Below, piece by piece: positions 31,540-43,324 of a DNA stretch of 64,000 nucleotides. Positions within the stretch are counted from its first letter, which is position 1; each line of letters starts with the position of its first letter. The notes beneath the pieces were generated by a model. That model worked only from the letters and a program-made list of their open reading frames with translations, did not search any database and was not told the origin of the DNA. The translations under genes and the position numbers were made by a program. This stretch comes from Cricetomys ansorgei. Lineage: Eukaryota; Chordata; Mammalia; Rodentia; Nesomyidae. Location of the stretch: positions 51,165,001 through 51,229,000 of the forward strand of contig JAMJFZ010000107.1 of assembly GCA_026225945.1 (NCBI GenBank). Reading direction: 5' to 3'.

Positions 31540-31915
31540 GAAAAAGTTGAATCCGAATTTGACCAAAGCAATTATAAGAAACGTTTATCAGACATCCTGA
31601 GAAATTTGAACACAGAGTAGATATGATAACATTGAAAAAGTAAAGATAAGTAAACACATCACTGTTAGTCTTTTTTTCTTCAAAATTGACATTTATTCTG
31701 TGGCGCTATGGCTACATGTTGAAATATTTGCAAATGAAATCAGATGGCTGAGAGAGGTGCTTCCTAACCTACCACCAAGGACAAATGAAGGTCAAGGCAA
31801 AACTGGCTGTGAAGTCATTTCCGTTGAGGCTGAACGGTGGGTATGCATACCAACAGCTCGGATCACCTCTGAAACAAAACTGTCGTGCATATCTTAAAAT
31901 AAATAATGTAAAGTA
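31540..31915 (+). mobile_element. L1M LINE 3' UTR fragment
   Basis: TTATCAGACATCCTGAGAAA then TTTGAACACAGAGTAGATAT, CATGTTGAAATATTTGCAAA, TGAAATCAGATGGCTGAGAG and GGTCAAGGCAAAACTGGCTG align in order with old mammalian L1M 3' UTRs. It is badly decayed, with an insertion-like T-rich stretch near 31670. Confidence 0.55.
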
Positions 31916-32185
31916 GAAAAAATGTCATCGCTTACATAATGACAAGTTGCAACTAAGAGATATTTGCAGGAAACACCGTTCCTTTAGTCTGCATTCGTCA
32001 AAGCCGGGTCTAAATACTCTTTGGGATTCTTGAGAGTTGAGTTTTCTATGAATTAGTTACACGCAACTTTAAACTCTGAGAAATGCCGAATGCTGCTATT
32101 GTCAAATACATACAAGTATGACCGAAATACTCCAAGGATTCAGGGCTTGGAAAACTATTTTTTGATGTTAAAAAGAATCAAGGTT

Positions 32186-32276
32186 GCCAGGCACAGGAGT
32201 ATATGTTTGAAATCCTAGCACTCAGGAGCATAGCAAGATTGAGTCTAGCCAGGGTTATCTGGCAGAACCTTACCAT
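32186..32276 (+). mobile_element. B1-related SINE fragment
   Basis: GCCAGGCACAGGAGTATATG, GAAATCCTAGCACTCAGGAG and GTCTAGCCAGGGTTATCTGG follow the B1 order. It is partial and diverged. A purine run (GGGGGAAAAAAGG) follows, as a tail would. Confidence 0.6.
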
Positions 32277-32562
32277 ACGAAAGGGGGAAAAAAGGATAAC
32301 CTTTAATAGGAAAATCCCAAGGCTAAGCCCTGTTCTATAAAACAAGTTTACCCTGGAAGAATCTTCTGAAGTAGCAGGGCAGGGAAGGAGAAGAGCATTG
32401 CATCACCTCAAAGCACAAGGCAGAGTGAGGATGAGGCCGGAGGGCTCCAGCTTGTTCCACATTCTCAGAATAGCTTAACACTGTAGCCATTGCTAACAAT
32501 GGGATCCACTCCTTAGTGGGAAGAGCCAGTGCTGCACGGCTCATATGTGCACATGCATGCAT

Positions 32563-32592
32563 TTGTGTGTGTGTGTGTGTGCACGCGCGCAC
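32563..32592. repeat. (GT)n(GC)n compound microsatellite
   Basis: TTGTGTGTGTGTGTGTGTGC followed by ACGCGCGCAC. It is short alternating purine-pyrimidine DNA ending in a CG-rich part, as at 13195-13242. Confidence 0.93.
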
Positions 32593-32651
32593 TGTGTTTT
32601 CTAGGTTTTAAAAGTAAGAGCCACTTTGTTATTCTAAATGCTTCCTATGCT

Positions 32652-33062
32652 GTGTGTCTTAGGGTTTCTATCCCAGTGACAAGCACTTTGACTGAAAGCA
32701 ACTCGGGGAGGAAAAGGTTTATTTCATCTTACAATTCTGAGGTCACACTCCATCACTGAGAGAAGTCAACGCAGGAACTTGAGGCAGGACCTGAAGCAGA
32801 GCACATGGAGCAACATTGCTTATTAGCTTGTTCCTCTTGATTGTCTCAGTTTGCTTTCTTATACACCTTAGGACCATCTGTCCAGGGGATGGCACCACCC
32901 ACAGTGGGCTGGGCCCTCCTGCGTCAATCATTAATCAAGAAAATACCCTACAAGATGTTCTTACAGACCAAACTCATGAGGGCATTTTCTTAATTAAGAT
33001 TTCCTCCTCCCTGAGAAGTCTAAGTTTGTGTCAAGTTGACAAAAATCAAACAAACAAACACA
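32652..33062 (-). mobile_element. Rodent MaLR-type solo LTR, full length (reverse orientation)
   Basis: Reads TGTGTCTTAGGGTTTCTATC, AAAAGGTTTATTTCATCTTA, GGGATGGCACCACCCACAGT, GCGTCAATCATTAATCAAGA and TTTGTGTCAAGTTGACAAAA from end to start of the LTR. GTTTATT in this strand is the complement of its AATAAA signal (AAATAAACC in the sense strand). About 410 bp and fairly well preserved; no internal region adjoins. Confidence 0.88.
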
Positions 33063-34594
33063 GCCAGAATAGGGGCCATAAGCAATGGTCTTGGGGAGAG
33101 AGAGAAGGAAGTAGGCAGGGAGAAGAATCACATGACATGGAAAACAGGATAGTAATAGAGAAAGTAAACATAGTCGGCAGTGTCACGAGGAACAAAACTA
33201 TGGGGACGCTGGGTGTCATCTGTGCTGTGGGGAACAAACCTTCTCAGCAATGTGTACTGATCTCCTCACTGCCAGTGGCCAAACGGCCCACACAGCTAGA
33301 GACCCATGGCTGATCGTCTCCACTGAAGACAGATTGTGTGAGATTCTAAATTAGCTACAGGTGAACTCAGAGTGCCTCACAAATGCTGCCATTTTCAGTG
33401 CCTTCCACGATCTCAGTGTCAGCCTAGAGAACTGTCATTTTACACTTTCTCTAAAGCAGCCCACCAGACCAAGAAACTCTCAGTAGCCGCTGCTGATTAG
33501 GTTATACTCTCTGTAGAAAGATAACTGGGAACCTGCTTGTGTCTCCCAGGCAAAGTTTGGGTTGTCATATTGAATTTATACTGGGTACAAATGTCGAGAT
33601 AGCCAATAGATGTGCCAAGCCCTCCATGGATTCCCCACCCACTACATCCAGGATAATCAGAAGCCCATTACCCTTGCCCCGTAACACAGAGACTGGGAAA
33701 TGATTTTGTACATGTTTAAGTACTTGAAAGTACCTTCAACGTTTGAACAGTTTCAGAAGCCTAATAATGTGAGGAATTGCAGACGCCTGATAGGAGAGGA
33801 ACAGGTGACCTAAGCTAACGAGAGAGAGGGGGGGGGGAAAGTCAGGCATTCTCACCTTGTGCCTGGAAAAAGCATTTTCTTAGTCTTTAGGGGGAAGGTG
33901 GCAGGAGTGATTGGTAGGTAATGCTTAGTCTAAAAACCTTGGGGGGCAACCAGAAAGCTTGGCTGAGAGAGCTGTCTGGGTACTGCTGGGAAACGATGCA
34001 AGATCATGAGATTAGCGAATCTCTGGAAAGAATATGCAGCCCAGTGAGGTCAGCCTGACTTTCTGCCACTGCCAGTTTCTCTATCATGACTGAATTTGCA
34101 GATGGGCCAGGGCTCTTCAGGGAAGCAGGCAGGAATGAAGTCAATGGCTTAGCCAAGGATCCCCAAATGAAGCAGGATGGAGCATGGAATTCACAGCTTC
34201 TTGGGATTTAAATCAAGTGAAAGGAAGACACGTGGTGCGACCCTGAACAGAGAGGGTTTGCTCAGTGGTGTTACCACTGAGATCTGAGTACAGGTTAGCC
34301 ACAGTCCATCCCACTTCTGGCTGGATGTAGGGAACCTAGGGTTAGCAGATGTGTGTCGATGGTGGAGAGAACAGGGCTTGTGGGAAGCCTCCTGGGTCCT
34401 AGGAAGCTACCATGCCAAGGGAGAGAGATGACTCTAGCCGACCTTAAGTTTAGCAGATAACAGAGACAACAGATAACAGTTCTTTAGCTGGATGCTCACA
34501 CGATTCAGTGTTACCTTCCTTCTAGGATTCGAGAAAGGATCTCCTGTTAGACTAGGTGTAAGTACCAACAACTGTAGCATGGCTTCTCCATTAA
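33063..34594. other. Unassigned sequence
   Basis: No repeat recognised apart from a G10 run near 33828. The 165-codon frame at 32816-33313 begins inside the LTR and is not a gene. Confidence 0.5.
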
Positions 34595-34740
34595 TCCATG
34601 CATGAGTCACCTGGAGATCTTCCTAGAATTTATAATAGTACAGTAGTGACTCAGCAGCTCTGGAATAGGCTTGAGGGACTACAGTTTGAATGTGCCCCCA
34701 GTGGTGCTGCCATTGCTAAAGACTGTGTTCAACCAAGTTG
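34595..34740 (+). mobile_element. MER5A-like hAT fragment
   Basis: CATGCATGAGTCACCTGGAG, GTGACTCAGCAGCTCTGGAA and GTGCCCCCAGTGGTGCTGCC follow MER5A in order (GCATCAGAATCACCTGGAG / TGATTCAGTAGGTCTGG / GATGCTGCTGG). Both terminal repeats are lost. It is a mammal-wide relic. Confidence 0.5.
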
Positions 34741-37158
34741 CACAAACCTAAAATATTCCTAGAAGATATTTGAGCTACAGAGAGGTCAAAGTCAACGAAT
34801 ACACTAGTTTCTTCTTGGCCTGGAGCATGGCCAGCTTTGGGTTAAATAATGATTTTTAGCAGAGTGAGAGTTATCATAAATATAACAGATTCTGTCTAGA
34901 TTCTTGTGTGTCCCTGACATTTGCTCCAATGGTGATCAGTCCGCAAGTATCGTGTTTTGTGTCTATGTTTAGTTCAGTTAGAAAGAGTCAAATTCTTATT
35001 CAGTTAATGTTTATACTTACTGAGTGTATTGATGAATGGATAAATGGGTAAAAATCCACTGTATACCCCGACTTAGCCTGGTAATGGGTAATGCTTCGTT
35101 TTAGCTTGAAATGCCATCATCAAAATAACCATTTCTACATGAAGACAGTGAAGGGGCTGTTCACTGACTAGGAACTCAGCCCCATAGAAGCCATGGCTCT
35201 CTCGTTTGCTTCCTGAAACTCAGTGCATTTTTAAAACATGTGAATGTTTACTCACATACAAGTACACATTTCACGTAAGAGAACATTCCATGGGGGCACT
35301 GCCAGCTGGGAGCGACAGCTGTAGTCTTTAATAAGTGCACCCTGAAAATGTCAACAGAAGCCTGACATTGGGGCTGAGGTGAGGAGTATGAGCTGTGATA
35401 CCCGGAGGTGGTCAAGGGATGAAAACATCTGCATCTGCACAGCTGGAATTCATTCTCAGCTGGTTGCATAGCTGCAGAACACTAGGTGATTGAGAGGGGG
35501 ACTTCCTTTCTGGTAGTTTCTCATCCCCCCTCCCAGCAGACACTCACCAAATATTCCTCTGTTAGCACTTTCACTGACACTATGTCTGAGTCTCCACGAG
35601 ATTGTGAACATAATTCATTCTCACAAATATATGAAGATGAAGTGCAAATTTTAAATCAGAAGGAACAAGTCCATCATTAAAGAATTAGAATTGGATGCAC
35701 ATGATTAGACTTCATAATCTCTTATCCACAACATTCGCTGGCATTAACAGCACAGTTCCCTCCTGGATGGCTCTATGTAATGTCTTTGAATTAATGGCCA
35801 TTTGGAAGTAGGGCCTGAAAACGCTTCCCGTTGCAATTTCCATTAAGGAACCAAGATGAGATTCTCATCTTAATTTACAACTGTTCAGATTTACAGCCCT
35901 ATAAAAGGCAAAGGTACTGGCTTCTCTTGTGCTACCCACAGAATGAGTGGGCATTTAAACAAAGTCAAAACAGTAACAGCAACCGAGGAAGGAAGGAAGA
36001 TACTCTGGAAAATGTGGAGTTTGGGTTCAGGTAAAGGAAGGAAAGGTTGCTACAGCGACCCCTTGTCACTGATGAACTCTTGGCCAAATAAGTACATGAG
36101 TAACAGGCTTGTTATCCTGCATGAGGATTGGAAGAGCACCAGCAACCTTGCTCCCCAAGGCCAGGACAGTGGCCAGGAAACAGGAAGGGAAGCGAGATGA
36201 AGAGTAGTTTTGTATTCCTCTTCAAGATTCTGTTCTATTTGCTGTTAGGAACAAGGCCACCTAGAAACAATGTGTCCTTCCACGATGCTGTTCTTGATCA
36301 CGGTCTATTGTTTTCCGTTGAGACCTTTCCTAGGAGTTTTCAACTAGTTCTTCTGTGTGAGGTGCAGACTCTAAGAGCTCTTGGTCTCCACATTTCCTCC
36401 AGGAGAGATGAGGTCAGCATAGAGCTGTGTCTATAGAAGGACTGGACCATCTCTCAGTCGAGCTTCATGTACTGCTAAGGCCCTGCTCATTCATCTGTCT
36501 GTACCATACATTGTTGGATGCTTCTGTGGAAATAACTTTGAGTTGTATTTTTCTTGCTTGTGATAACAGGATCTGAGAGACTGGGAGTTTGGGGCCCATG
36601 CCAAGCATTTCACTGGCATGGTCTTTGATCATGCCAGCTGGAACTTGAAAATGGGCAGATACTGATGACAACGAGCTGCAGGTGATAAAAGCTGGTACTG
36701 TATCATGGTAAGGGATGATGGATTTGGGGTGAGCCATGGGGAACATGGGCATAGCACAGGTAGCAAAGAACAACTACAGGCTACCTGGCAAGTGGTTTCA
36801 TCTGAGAATTGACTTCCTCATCTGTGCCGTGTCCCTTTGAGAGATGATATAGTCAGGCAATTAGAAGCTTGATATTGAAAGTCTTCTATCCCTTTAAAAG
36901 GCAGAGGTGATTTGTTTGCTCAGTAAATAACTATAGAGTCCCCAACAAGGACATGTCCCTGTGCTTCATTGCAGTGTAGCTGTGGTTACAAGGCTGGCAG
37001 GTTTCCAGTGCCACTGACCCCAAGATAGTCAGAAAGGGCCGTAAAACAGTCACATCTAAGCCTAGGCATGTGACGTCAAAAAGTGGTCACGGTTCTTACT
37101 CAGGGGCTATTGTGTGCTGTCTGCTTGCTCGAAATGTGTTTTGTGTTGTTGCTGTTTT
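34741..37158. other. Long unassigned stretch
   Basis: No repeat, exon or RNA gene recognised in about 2.4 kb. Frames of about 100 codons (36128-36436 plus, 36465-36773 minus) have no family resemblance. It is one of the larger repeat-poor segments. Confidence 0.5.
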
Positions 37159-37290
37159 GAGATAGCATGTTATGTAGCTCAGGCTAGCCCTGAACTCATT
37201 GTGTTGCCAAAAGTGGCCTTGAATTCTGCACTCCCCCATCTCCACTATCCAAGTATGAGGGTTAGAGGAGCACATCACAATGCCTGGCCC
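37159..37290 (-). mobile_element. B1-family SINE, old type (reverse orientation)
   Basis: GAGATAGCATGTTATGTAGC, TCAGGCTAGCCCTGAACTCA, GTGGCCTTGAATTCTGCACT and ATCACAATGCCTGGCCC give a complete reverse monomer of the old B1-like type ('TATGTAGCTCAGGCTAG' wording). Confidence 0.78.
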
Positions 37291-37444
37291 TGAAAAGGCT
37301 CACTTAAATACAAAAACAACCTAGTATGCACATACCCTAACTGCACATGAGGGAAGGCCTGTTGTGAAGGCTGATACATTTGCATTCAAATTCAAATTCA
37401 TACAATCCAACTCTAAAATCCATGCTTTTAAAATCTGAAGAATC

Positions 37445-37575
37445 TGAGAGTCCGACTTTCCCCATCTACAGAATGGGAATGATGGGAATGATCATACTCA
37501 TGATGGGGTTTTGTGGAGGTTGAATGAGATGATTTATGTTAGGTATTTACAATAGCTCCTGCCACAAGCTATATT
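37445..37575 (+). mobile_element. MIR fragment
   Basis: TTTCCCCATCTACAGAATGG, GAATGATCATACTCATGATG and GAGGTTGAATGAGATGATTT then ATAGCTCCTGCCACA match the MIR 3' part (CATCTGTAAAATGGG / AATGAGATAATG / TGCCTGGCAC). An internal duplication of ATGGGAATG is visible. Confidence 0.66.
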
Positions 37576-38624
37576 TTTGGCTGGCAGAATATATTCTATT
37601 TCTCTAACCTTTGACCTGAACCTCAGTCTTCCTGAGATCCTTGAGAGGCCCTTTAGCCTCTATGTTCTATGGGATCTCACCTGAGGTTCCATCTGGTGTC
37701 TTCCTTGGGGCAACATTGAGCCTTCTGCCTGAATGAGGAGGTTCTAGGCTCTGAGCTGCGGCTGTCCCTGGCTCCCAACCTCAGAAGTGAACTGACTCCT
37801 CTACACACTTGCAGATGTGGAGGCCTGGCTGGGCTTCTTACAGCAGGGGGAGGGTGCTCCTCTTTACTTTCTGGGTTGGCGCTCTTCCTTCCTTGATGAG
37901 CCATGCCTTGTCCCCCAGGAACTAGAGCTGTTTCTGCCTTGGTCCACAAGAGATCATGATTTAGGGAAAATCAGTCCTCTCTTATCCTTTATACATTCTT
38001 TCCTCCATAAGAGAAAGACCCCCAGGCATTCTTCACCCAGCTTCCCCCTCACCTGAACTGCCCTCCCCACTGCCCATCCCTGAACTCCTGACACACTTCC
38101 ACCCTGCCCCCGGGAGCTCTAGGTTTGCATCCCCAGCTTTATCTCAAAGATTCCTCTGCACCTTCTAACTGCAGCGCCACTCTGCCTGAGGACTCTGCTA
38201 CTCTTCAGCCTGCTCAAGGAGAAGCCGGTGTCCCTCCGCTTCCCTCCCAACCCTGTCTCGGTGCCCACAGGAAGGAAATGTCCTGCTGCCTATTGATGTT
38301 TGCAAACCTTGAAATCCCTCTCCTCTTTCTCCATGCCTGAGCTCTGAGGGTCACACCCCAGACTATGTAATCCACTCTCTCTAACCTCATCACTTAAAGG
38401 TTTTAGTGCGGGATTGTTGTCACGGTCTGATGCTGCCATGGTTCTTGATGATGTCTAGTCTGGTTGGTGCCATTGCAGCAGCTGTTCTCTCTGTTTCTTG
38501 AACTTTGTTCCTTCAAGTTCTTCCCATCTCCCTTTCCGCTCATTCCTGGTTCTGTTCTCTTGGCTTAATTGCACTGGCATAATCTAATTAAAACTGTTCC
38601 ATTCTCTAAGCGTCACCCTCTGGT
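37576..38624. other. Unassigned, partly C-rich sequence
   Basis: 37980-38340 is pyrimidine-rich and could be decayed L2, but I could not align it convincingly. Other parts show nothing. Confidence 0.45.
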
Positions 38625-38985
38625 TGGGGGCTGAATAGTATCCTGCCCCCACCCCAAGACAGGTCCCTACTCTACCACCCAGAGCCTGAGATATAACCTT
38701 ATTTGGGAAAATATCTTTGTAATGTGACTAAGTTAAGGATCTTGAGAAGAGGTCACTCTGGACTGTTTGGCTGGGCCCCAAGTCCACTAACAAGTGTCTA
38801 CATAAAGAGAAAGAAGGAAGTAGAGGAGAATATGATAAGAATATGGAGTAAGCAAGAAAGTAAGGAGACCACAGACCAAGTGACTCCCGGAGTCACCAAA
38901 AGACTGGTGAGATGCAGAAGCAAGCTTTCCTTTGGAGAGAAGCTGACCGATATCTTGATTTTGGATTCTGGCCCCTAGAACGGTT
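38625..38985 (+). mobile_element. MLT1-type LTR
   Basis: GGGGCTGAATAGTATCCTGC, GATATAACCTTATTTGGGAA, TGTGACTAAGTTAAGGATCT and TTGGATTCTGGCCCCTAGAA sit in the order expected for an MLT1 LTR. The 3' end after 38985 is unclear. Confidence 0.7.
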
Positions 38986-39254
38986 AGGGGATGAATCCGG
39001 GTGGCTTTGAGCCAGGCAGTCTGTTGTGGTTTTGCCTCTCAGCCACGGCAAAGTAATCCATCCCCCTCTCAGCCAATTCTCTTCATTTCTCTGCAAACCC
39101 TAAGCCTGGCTCAGTTAAGCTCCGCTCTTTCTCACCGCCACTCACGTAGCTCTGAGGGGCTGGAGAAGTCTTCCTGGACCAAATGAGCTCTCTGCTAAGA
39201 TCCTGCTTCTGCCTTTTCCATCCCCCACCTCGGGCTACAGCCGGTCTATCTCAA

Positions 39255-39570
39255 TTCAGCAGCTGCAATCTGGTCTCTTAAAACTATGTGTCACTCTGTG
39301 ACTCTTCTTTTCAAAGCCTTCCAGAAGTTCTCATCTCACCCGAAGACCTTGCCAAATCCTCGTCCGTCCTGCCCCCCACCCTCACCCCCGCACCAGGCTC
39401 CGTGGCGTCCACTCCAGCTCATATCTGCCACTGTTCAGCTTCCCAGCTCCAGGCATCTGGCCTCGTTCGTTCCTCGCTTCCTACTTGGAGCGCTCTGCCT
39501 CTCTGCTTCTGCCTGCACCCCTCCCGCCTCCTGTTCCCACACTCCCTTCAGGTCTCTGTCTATTTCTTCT
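39255..39570 (+). mobile_element. L2 LINE fragment
   Basis: CAGCAGCTGCAATCTGGTCT, CTTAAAACTATGTGTCACTC, TCAAAGCCTTCCAGAAGTTC and CACTCCCTTCAGGTCTCTGT line up with successive L2 3' blocks (CAGCAGCCAGAGTGATC / TTTTAAAA...ATGTCACTC / AAACCCTCCAGTGGCTTC / CCTTCAGGTCTCTG). Part of the centre is replaced by C-rich sequence. The overlapping 141- and 108-codon frames are artefacts. Confidence 0.68.
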
Positions 39571-40191
39571 ACCGGACTTTCTTCCTCTCCTTCAACCTAT
39601 TCAAATTGTCCTGACTATATGCTTATAGGGCATCGTTCCCCTAGCATGCTGTCAGTGCCGCGCAAGTCTAAGTTGGACGAATGCACAACTAATGAACTAA
39701 TAAATAAATAAATGATAAATCAAAGGGAGTGCATCATGGTGTCTGAACCTTAATATGAATGCCTAAGGAAACCTCTCAGTTTCTATCAAGTAGGTTCTAT
39801 GTGGGATTTCCCCACTAGTGTGACCACTCTCGCTCATCCAGATGCCTGGGGCAGATGCAGCCTCTGGACCAAGTCATCCCCTCTCTTTCATCCCACCTCT
39901 CCTCCCTTCTGGAGTCCGTTGCCCTAGTGATGAGGAAGGAGATCTTTCAATTTAACTCTATGTCTTTGTGGCTGAGAAGAAATGGATTTCTAGTCCTCAA
40001 TGCTGGTTCAAGGTAAGAAAAAAAAAAATCAAATAGAAAACAAGAGGAATAGAATGACAGATGATAGTACAGAATGCTTAGGAGAAAGCACTTCATTATT
40101 TGCCCCAAGAACAGAATGAAATGTAATATTCACATAAGGAAACGGCTATTTTATTTCCAAGATCAATTGTTACCTTTTAAAAGGTTTGTTT
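39571..40191. other. Unassigned sequence
   Basis: It holds a short AATAAATAAATAAATG run at 39700-39712. No other repeat is recognised. Confidence 0.5.
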
Positions 40192-40393
40192 TTTATCATT
40201 TTTTATTTGTGTGTACTGTGTGTGTGTGAGTGAATACATGTATGTGGGGGTTCCCAGAGGCTGGAAGAACTCCTGGGGTTCCTTAGAACTGGAATTACAG
40301 GTGTCTGTGAGCTGCCTGTGGGAGCTGGGTACCATACTCAGGTCCTCTGGGTTAGCAGCCACTGCTCTTACCTGATGAGCCATCTCTCCAGCT
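40192..40393 (-). mobile_element. B2-family SINE (reverse orientation)
   Basis: ACTGGAATTACAGGTGTCTG, GAGCTGCCTGTGGGAGCTGG, CATACTCAGGTCCTCTGGGT and TGATGAGCCATCTCTCCAGC read as the reverse complement of a tRNA-derived B2-type head and body. The GTGTGTGTGT start at 40200 is its tail. Confidence 0.82.
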
Positions 40394-40431
40394 CACTTGT
40401 TTAGTTTTTAAAGTTTTAGGCTTGTTCCTGT

Positions 40432-40768
40432 CATGTCAGTATAATAAAATACCCAAGGCAACTAACTTTTAAAGAGGAAAGGTTTATGTGTCCCTTGGTT
40501 CTGACAGTTCTAGTCCGAGATTGGATGGCTCCACTGCTGTGGACTCTGGTAAGGTCAGCAAAGGATTATGGGAACAATGGATAGAGCAAACTGCTTACAT
40601 AAACAGAAGAGAGGGCAGATCCGGGTAACCCAATCCTTCCAAGGCCTTAAAAACTTAAGGACCTTCCACTAGGCCCCTGTAGGTCCCATTTGCTTTCCAG
40701 TAGTGTACCATGGGGGCCAAAGCTTTGACACTTGGGAATTTGAGGAACACTCATTTAATTCATAACAG
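40432..40768 (-). mobile_element. MaLR-type LTR, old (reverse orientation)
   Basis: TCAGTATAATAAAATACCCA, AAAGAGGAAAGGTTTATGTG, GGATGGCTCCACTGCTGTGG and the end TTTGACACTTGGGAATTTGA then TTCATAACA are the reverse order of a MaLR LTR of the same broad type as 46285-46672. Confidence 0.62.
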
Positions 40769-42019
40769 TTTAAAAATCTTCCCATTGTTTTATTTCCTTG
40801 GCCTAATTTGCTGAGATTTTGTTTGTCTTAACGTCTTCTTCATCTCTGGGGGTGGGGGTGGGGGGCGGTGCCGACCAGTGCCTCTACACATCTTATGAGA
40901 TCTGCTGAGTTGGGAATTGCTACCTGAGCCTTCCGTGTTAGATGATGAGACAATCCCACGAATCTCTGTGAAAACCTGTGGCTATGAAAATCAGAACCCA
41001 AAGGATGTCGAGACAACCAGGCATCTTGTAAGTACCTAGGAACATTGTCCGCCTGAGCATTTTATCATTCCCTTTGCTGCTTCCTTTACCAGCCCACTCT
41101 GTTCCAATATCCAAATATTTGGATATGGACATTTGTCTTCACATATACCCTAATTAAATTTGCATCAGTGATGCAAACATGCATCAGTGAGCTTGGGGAG
41201 TTGGTTGGGAAAGAGACTGTCCCATAGAAGGAAATACCTCCAAGTCTTTTCCCAGGAAAGCAAAAGTCCTAAGGAACTTTTCTTCAGCAGGATCTCCTGC
41301 CTTGTGATGAGGCACCAGGCTTCCTGGGCTTTGTATGAGAGATGCTATCTGAGCGCTGGGACAGCACATCAGGATGTAGTGGGGTCAGCGGGCATCCAGG
41401 AAGAGAACAGCGCTATTCTGTAAACACTCACCTAGTATACGATTCTTCTGGCATTATGGCTGACATCTGGCAGGCATCCTGAGCCGACAGCTACTTTCTA
41501 GGGAACCATCCTAACCATCGTATCTGAGAATTAACATGCTTTCTTTGCATATGCATCCCCTGAGTACGGCATGGACCCTTCACAGTGCCAAGTAATTGCA
41601 CAGTGCTGACACAGGTGGGCCAAACCTCCCATTACCAACTGTTTTCACGTGATGTAAGTAAACAGAAGCCCCCTCCCCTCAGGAGTCAAGCAGACTAATA
41701 AAGTCGAAAATAGCAAGATATTTTATAAATTTAACTACGCCAAAGGAAAATTTCTCCCTGGTCCTCTGCCAAAATATTTTTAATCAGCAATACAAAAATT
41801 ATATTTTAAGAAGGAAGAAAACATAAATAATTTATGAAAAGTATCTTTGTTTGGTCAGAGATAGTGTTGCTTGTGTCTTTCTATAATGTTGAAAATAGCA
41901 TAAGAGCTGTCTTTCACCAAGGTATAGAAATATTCATGCCAGAATTTGTTGTGAGTACAAGTCAGATGCTCTGAGACCATGGCCTCCACTCGTGTCTCCC
42001 GTGGCTCAGGAAATCAGGA
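40769..42019. other. Unassigned sequence
   Basis: A short G-rich run lies at 40848-40868. No repeat, exon or RNA gene is recognised besides the palindromes listed at 41107-41177. Confidence 0.5.
41107..41177. other. 20-nt palindrome followed by an inverted pair of octamer-like words
   Basis: 41107-41126 (ATATCCAAATATTTGGATAT) is perfectly self-complementary. At 41158-41165 ATTTGCAT is the consensus POU octamer. TTTGCATC (41159-41166) and GATGCAAA (41170-41177) are inverted around AGT. Protein binding is inference. Confidence 0.9.
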
Positions 42020-42120
42020 CACAAGTTGAGCATCCCTTATGACAAATGTTTGGGGCCGGAAATGTTTGAAATTTCAGTTTTGGAACATTTGTGCAGATCT
42101 TACCAGTTGGACATCTGGGT
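42020..42120 (+). mobile_element. Tigger/MER2-like DNA transposon fragment
   Basis: AGTTGAGCATCCCTTATGAC, GTTTGGGGCCGGAAATGTTT and GAAATTTCAGTTTTGGAACA, then TTTGTGCAGAT resemble the end of a mammal-wide Tigger-group element (AGTTGAGCATCCCTTATCCA / GGGACCAGAAGTGTTT / GATTTTGGAATATTTGCA). Only one end is recognised. Confidence 0.55.
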
Positions 42121-42400
42121 TGTGGATTTTCAAGTCAAAGATGCTGACCCTGTAACAGAGTCCAAGCTGTACTGCATCCTTAGAATCTCAGGCTCAGAAT
42201 AATCTGAGCTGCCACGCAGGAATCTCCAAAGGGAATACTGGAAACTCAGTGCATGGTGAAAAGAAAAGCTGACAACTTATTTTTCATTTATTGCATTACA
42301 GCATTAAGGTATTATTTATTACAGTTAAAATAAAAGTTACACATAATTTACACTAGTATATTGTGCTAGGAGGCTCTCTTCTTCCTTATATTACTTTCTA

Positions 42401-42802
42401 TGTTGATTAATTTTAACTGTCAACTTGATACACCTAGAATCACCTGGGAAGGGGGTCTCAATTGAGGAAGTACCTAGACAGGTTACCCCATGGGCATGTC
42501 TATAAATGAATTGTCTTCATTATTAATTAACATAGGAAAATCACTGTGGGTGACACCATTCCCTAGGCTGGTCCTGAACTGTATAAAAGTGAAGAAAGCT
42601 AACAACTAAGCAGGCAACATGGATATATATATATATATTTCTCTGCAATTTGACTGTGGATATGGTATGACCATTCTGTCTCGAGTTCTTGCCTTGATTT
42701 CCCCTCACTGATCAATTAAGTCAATTCAGTCAATTAAGCAACTCCCCCAAAGTTGCTTTTGGTCAGGTGTTTAATTATAGCAACAGAAATGAAAGCAGGA
42801 CA
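42401..42802 (+). mobile_element. MaLR-type solo LTR
   Basis: Begins TGTTGATTAATTTTAACTGT, then CAACTTGATACACCTAGAAT, CACTGTGGGTGACACCATTC, and ends AAAGTTGCTTTTGGTCAGGT with CAACAGAAATGAAAGCAGGA. A small (TA) run lies at 42624-42640. Its divergence suggests an older subfamily than the copy at 32652. Confidence 0.78.
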
Positions 42803-43035
42803 CTTACTAAACTTGTATTCAATGTTTAGACTGGAACTTAGATTTCATTCCCTTGACCTCAGTGGCTGATCAGTTATCCTATCTGTGTGATCTAGAAGCT
42901 TCCATAATGCACAGTTGTAGGGAACAAGTCCCGAGCACATGTATATTATTTTATAGGAGGATTGCCATCTCAAGGACCCTGAAGCCTCAAACAGATGGAT
43001 GGGAAATTCTTCTAAGTGTAAGGCTTCTTGAGAAG

Positions 43036-43139
43036 TAGAGCAGGCAGTATTCTGGATTCCAGGCCAACCTGGGCTACAAAGAGAGTTTCATGCCTGCCAG
43101 GGATGCATAGTGAGAACTTGTCTCAAAACAAACAAAAAT
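43036..43139 (+). mobile_element. B1-related SINE, 5'-truncated
   Basis: CCAGGCCAACCTGGGCTACA, AAGAGAGTTTCATGCCTGCC and AGTGAGAACTTGTCTCAAAA correspond to the 3' half of a B1, followed by the tail ACAAACAAAAATC. The 5' third is missing. Confidence 0.7.
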
Positions 43140-43324
43140 CAGTAGTTTCCCTGTTCATTGTAGGTCTTTGCCTTTGAAAGTTTCATGTTAAAGATTCTGT
43201 TCATTTCACTTTATATGCTTAAATGGCCTGCCCAGAACATAATTTAAGTTTAGTTAAATTATTAAATTGATAAATAAATGCATTGACTATTTATGTCAGT
43301 TCTTACGTGAAGTAGATTCAAAAC

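Noticed and set aside
32816..33313. 165-codon plus-strand frame
   Set aside because: It starts inside a reversed MaLR LTR and has no domain.
39350..39490. CpG-containing C-rich stretch that might be a CpG island
   Set aside because: CpG count is modest and the sequence is explained in large part by an L2 fragment; it is too short for an island.
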